This document shows positions 62,157 to 64,000 of a stretch of 64,000 nucleotides of DNA, piece after piece. How positions within the stretch are numbered: position 1 is the first letter of the stretch; each line of letters starts with the position of its first letter. The DNA lies in assembly GCF_963678165.1 (NCBI RefSeq), contig NZ_OY782755.1:2232001-2296000 (forward strand). The letters are read 5' to 3'. Under the pieces are notes generated by a model. It made no database searches. It saw nothing but the letters and a program-made list of their open reading frames with translations, and was not told the DNA's origin. This DNA is from an uncultured Acetobacteroides sp. GTDB taxonomy: Bacteria > Bacteroidota > Bacteroidia > Bacteroidales > ZOR0009. A program made the translations under genes and the position numbers.

Positions 62157-63487
62157 TGGAGACTACTGCTTTTAAGAAGATCTATACAAAGATTGAAAAT
62201 ATCACCAAAGCTACCGTTACCCTTCGTGCTGATGGAGTGATGAACGAGGAACTCGCTCAGGTTGGCGAAAAGCTTGCTCAGGTGGTGAAAATTAGCGGGA
62301 ACCTAGTTACGCTTCAGGTCTTTTCTGGAACTGAAGGTATTGCAACCGACACCGAAGTGGTTTTCTTTGGTCACGCACCAAAGCTTACTGTAAGCGACGA
62401 TCTTGCTGGTCGATTTTTCAATGCATTCGGTAAGCCAATTTATGGTGGTCCTGAAGTCCAGGGTGAAGAGCGCGAAATTGGTGGACCTTCGGTTAACCCT
62501 TTTCGCCGTAAGCAACCATCGGAGCTTATTGCTACTGGTATAGCAGGTATCGACCTTAACAACACCCTTGTATCGGGGCAAAAGATTCCATTCTTTGCCG
62601 ACCCCGACCAGCCATTCAACCAGGTTATGGCAATGGTGGCACTTCGTGCAAAGGCAGACAAGATTATCCTTGGAGGTATGGGATTGTCGAACGACGACTT
62701 CCTATTCTTCAAAAATGTATTCGATAACGCAGGTGCGCTCGATCGTATTATCTCTTTTGTAAATACAACAGAGCAACCACCAGTAGAGCGTCTGCTTATT
62801 CCAGATATGGCGCTTACAGCTGCCGAATACTTTGCTGTAGATAAGGGGGAAAAGGTGCTCGTTCTGCTTACTGATATGACCCTTTACGCTGATGCTCTTG
62901 CCATCGTATCGAACCGTATGGACCAAATCCCTTCTAAGGACTCTATGCCAGGTTCGCTATACTCCGATTTGGCTAAGATCTACGAAAAGGCTGTACAGCT
63001 TCCCAACGGTGGTTCTATAACCATTATTGCTGTTACTACTCTTTCAGGTGGTGATATTACCCACGCTATCCCAGATAACACCGGATATATCACCGAAGGT
63101 CAACTTTTCCTACGTACCGATTCGGATACCGGAAAGGTTATCATCGACCCATTCCGAAGCCTATCGCGCTTGAAACAGCTGGTAATCGGAAAGAAGACAC
63201 GTGAAGACCATCCACAAGTTATGAATGCAGCCGTTCGTCTTTACGCCGATGCGGCTAACGCAAAAACTAAGCTGGAGAATGGTTTCGACCTTACCGACTA
63301 CGATGAGCGTACGCTTAAGTTTGCCCACGACTACTCTAAGTTCTTACTAGCAATTGACGTAAATATCGATGCTACAAAGATGCTTGATACCGCGTGGGAT
63401 CTGTTTGCCAAGTACTTTAATCAAACTGAAGTTGCTATTAAGCAAGAGTTTGTTGAAAAATACTGGCCAAAAAACTTATTCAACTAG
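62156..63487 (+). CDS. atpB: V/A-type ATPase subunit B
   Basis: 443 residues, the non-catalytic nucleotide-binding-fold partner of A; no Walker A, as expected. The motif YSDLAKIYEKAVQLPNGGS and the GYITEGQLFL stretch are family hallmarks. The start overlaps the stop of subunit A, and AAGGAGGG lies about 10 bases upstream, an unusual strong Shine-Dalgarno for this window. Confidence 0.96.
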   Translation: METTAFKKIYTKIENITKATVTLRADGVMNEELAQVGEKLAQVVKISGNLVTLQVFSGTEGIATDTEVVFFGHAPKLTVSDDLAGRFFNAFGKPIYGGPEVQGEEREIGGPSVNPFRRKQPSELIATGIAGIDLNNTLVSGQKIPFFADPDQPFNQVMAMVALRAKADKIILGGMGLSNDDFLFFKNVFDNAGALDRIISFVNTTEQPPVERLLIPDMALTAAEYFAVDKGEKVLVLLTDMTLYADALAIVSNRMDQIPSKDSMPGSLYSDLAKIYEKAVQLPNGGSITIIAVTTLSGGDITHAIPDNTGYITEGQLFLRTDSDTGKVIIDPFRSLSRLKQLVIGKKTREDHPQVMNAAVRLYADAANAKTKLENGFDLTDYDERTLKFAHDYSKFLLAIDVNIDATKMLDTAWDLFAKYFNQTEVAIKQEFVEKYWPKNLFN

Positions 63488-63496
63488 CGTACAATC

Positions 63497-64000
63497 ATGG
63501 GAGTTAAGTATCAAATAAATAAAACAGCGCTGAACGAACTGAATAAGCAGCTTCGTGTCAGAAAGCGTGCGCTCCCAACCATTAAGAATAAGGAATCGGC
63601 GCTGCGCCTCGAAGTAAAAAAGGCTAAGAGTTTAGCTGATGAGGTAGAGGCAAGGCAAACAGAACTTACAGGAAAACTTCAGTATATGAGTGGTTTGTGG
63701 TCTGAATTTAGATCTGAACTCATTACTGTAGACGATGTAAAAGTATCGCTAACTAAGATTGCGGGGGTAAAAATCCCAGTTCTTAAGGAGGTAATATTTA
63801 CAGTTCACGATTTCAATCTTTTTAGCAGTCCATTTTGGGTAGTAGACGGTATCCAAATCCTAAAAGAACTCACTACTTTAGGGATAGAACGAGAGTTCTA
63901 CCTTGAGAAAATGCGTCTTTTAGATCGTGCTCGTAAGAAAACAACCCAAAAGGTTAACCTTTACGAGAAGGTACAAATACCCGATTACGAGTCTGCTATA
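63497..64000 (+). CDS. atpD: V/A-type ATPase subunit D (3' end cut by window)
   Basis: Central-stalk subunit. About 168 residues are visible, opening MGVKYQINKTALNELNKQLR, with a long antiparallel coiled coil (about 5-75). The frame is open to the window end, so the stop lies beyond. It begins 9 bases after the subunit B stop. Confidence 0.88.
   Translation, partial: MGVKYQINKTALNELNKQLRVRKRALPTIKNKESALRLEVKKAKSLADEVEARQTELTGKLQYMSGLWSEFRSELITVDDVKVSLTKIAGVKIPVLKEVIFTVHDFNLFSSPFWVVDGIQILKELTTLGIEREFYLEKMRLLDRARKKTTQKVNLYEKVQIPDYESAI

Overview
The window looks like chromosome from a member of the Bacteroidales (Bacteroidota), probably an anaerobe or microaerophile. The lineage is inferred from several signs. 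Upstream regions carry Bacteroidota-type promoters (a -7 box TAnnTTTG, often with TTG about 18-21 bases upstream) and mostly lack strong Shine-Dalgarno sequences. Several families are typical of the phylum (DUF4954, DUF4301, a complete bat aerotolerance operon, a V/A-type ATPase operon with DUF2764). Metabolism fits an anaerobe: indolepyruvate ferredoxin oxidoreductase, a flavodiiron protein, and several O2/NO defence genes. I do not assign a genus. No rRNA, tRNA, insertion sequence or CRISPR array was found.

Layout. 1-8.6 kb: truncated phosphofructokinase (minus strand), flavodiiron protein, an FlK-like thioesterase coupled to a DUF4301 protein, then glmS coupled to a DUF4954 hexapeptide-repeat protein. 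9-16.6 kb: a pRiA4b ORF-3-like protein with a small exported protein, then the minus-strand core genes folD, ffh and argS, a CorA transporter and a GIN-domain lipoprotein. 16.7-22.4 kb: a 42-bp-period palindromic array, an exported superoxide dismutase, a free-standing phosphate-transporter tail domain, iorBA, yjbQ, a phosphatase-fold protein lacking its catalytic cysteine, and a small conserved protein.

22.9-28.1 kb is a nitrosative/oxidative stress cluster: quinol-type NO reductase, hemerythrin, ferredoxin, a dihydroorotate-dehydrogenase-like flavoprotein, DUF488 and an AhpD-like protein. 28.2-38.1 kb is accessory in character: a VIT/VWA/TPR/DUF2135 secreted protein, a 21-bp-period palindromic array, an AT-rich KAP-family NTPase, a TlpA-like thioredoxin among degenerate repeats, and an unusual protein that appears to combine a RpoA-CTD-like helix-hairpin-helix, a sigma-region-4-like helix-turn-helix and HARE-like winged helices.

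38.3-46.5 kb holds an exported DUF362/ferredoxin protein, a DUF2846-like protein and a surface locus (beta-helix lipoprotein, VTC-domain polymerase, DUF4956 membrane protein, DUF2490 outer-membrane protein) followed by a LytS/LytTR two-component pair. 46.5-48.4 kb: a methyltransferase and truA on the minus strand. 48.6-57 kb: the bat operon (moxR, DUF58, a BatD-like gene, batA, batB, batC, batD, batE), then a glutathione-peroxidase-like protein. 57.6-58.7 kb: a frameshifted DUF5698/DUF2179 membrane protein. 58.9-64 kb: the V/A-ATPase genes E, DUF2764, A, B and D, with D cut by the window end.

The recurring theme is life at the oxic/anoxic boundary: O2 and NO removal (FprA, NorB, hemerythrin, SOD, peroxidase, AhpD-like), ferredoxin-linked metabolism and envelope integrity (Bat). 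The least explained items are the chimeric transcription-factor-like protein at 36.2 kb, the VTC/DUF4956 surface locus at 40.4-46.5 kb, and two helically phased palindrome arrays that each sit just upstream of a predicted promoter.
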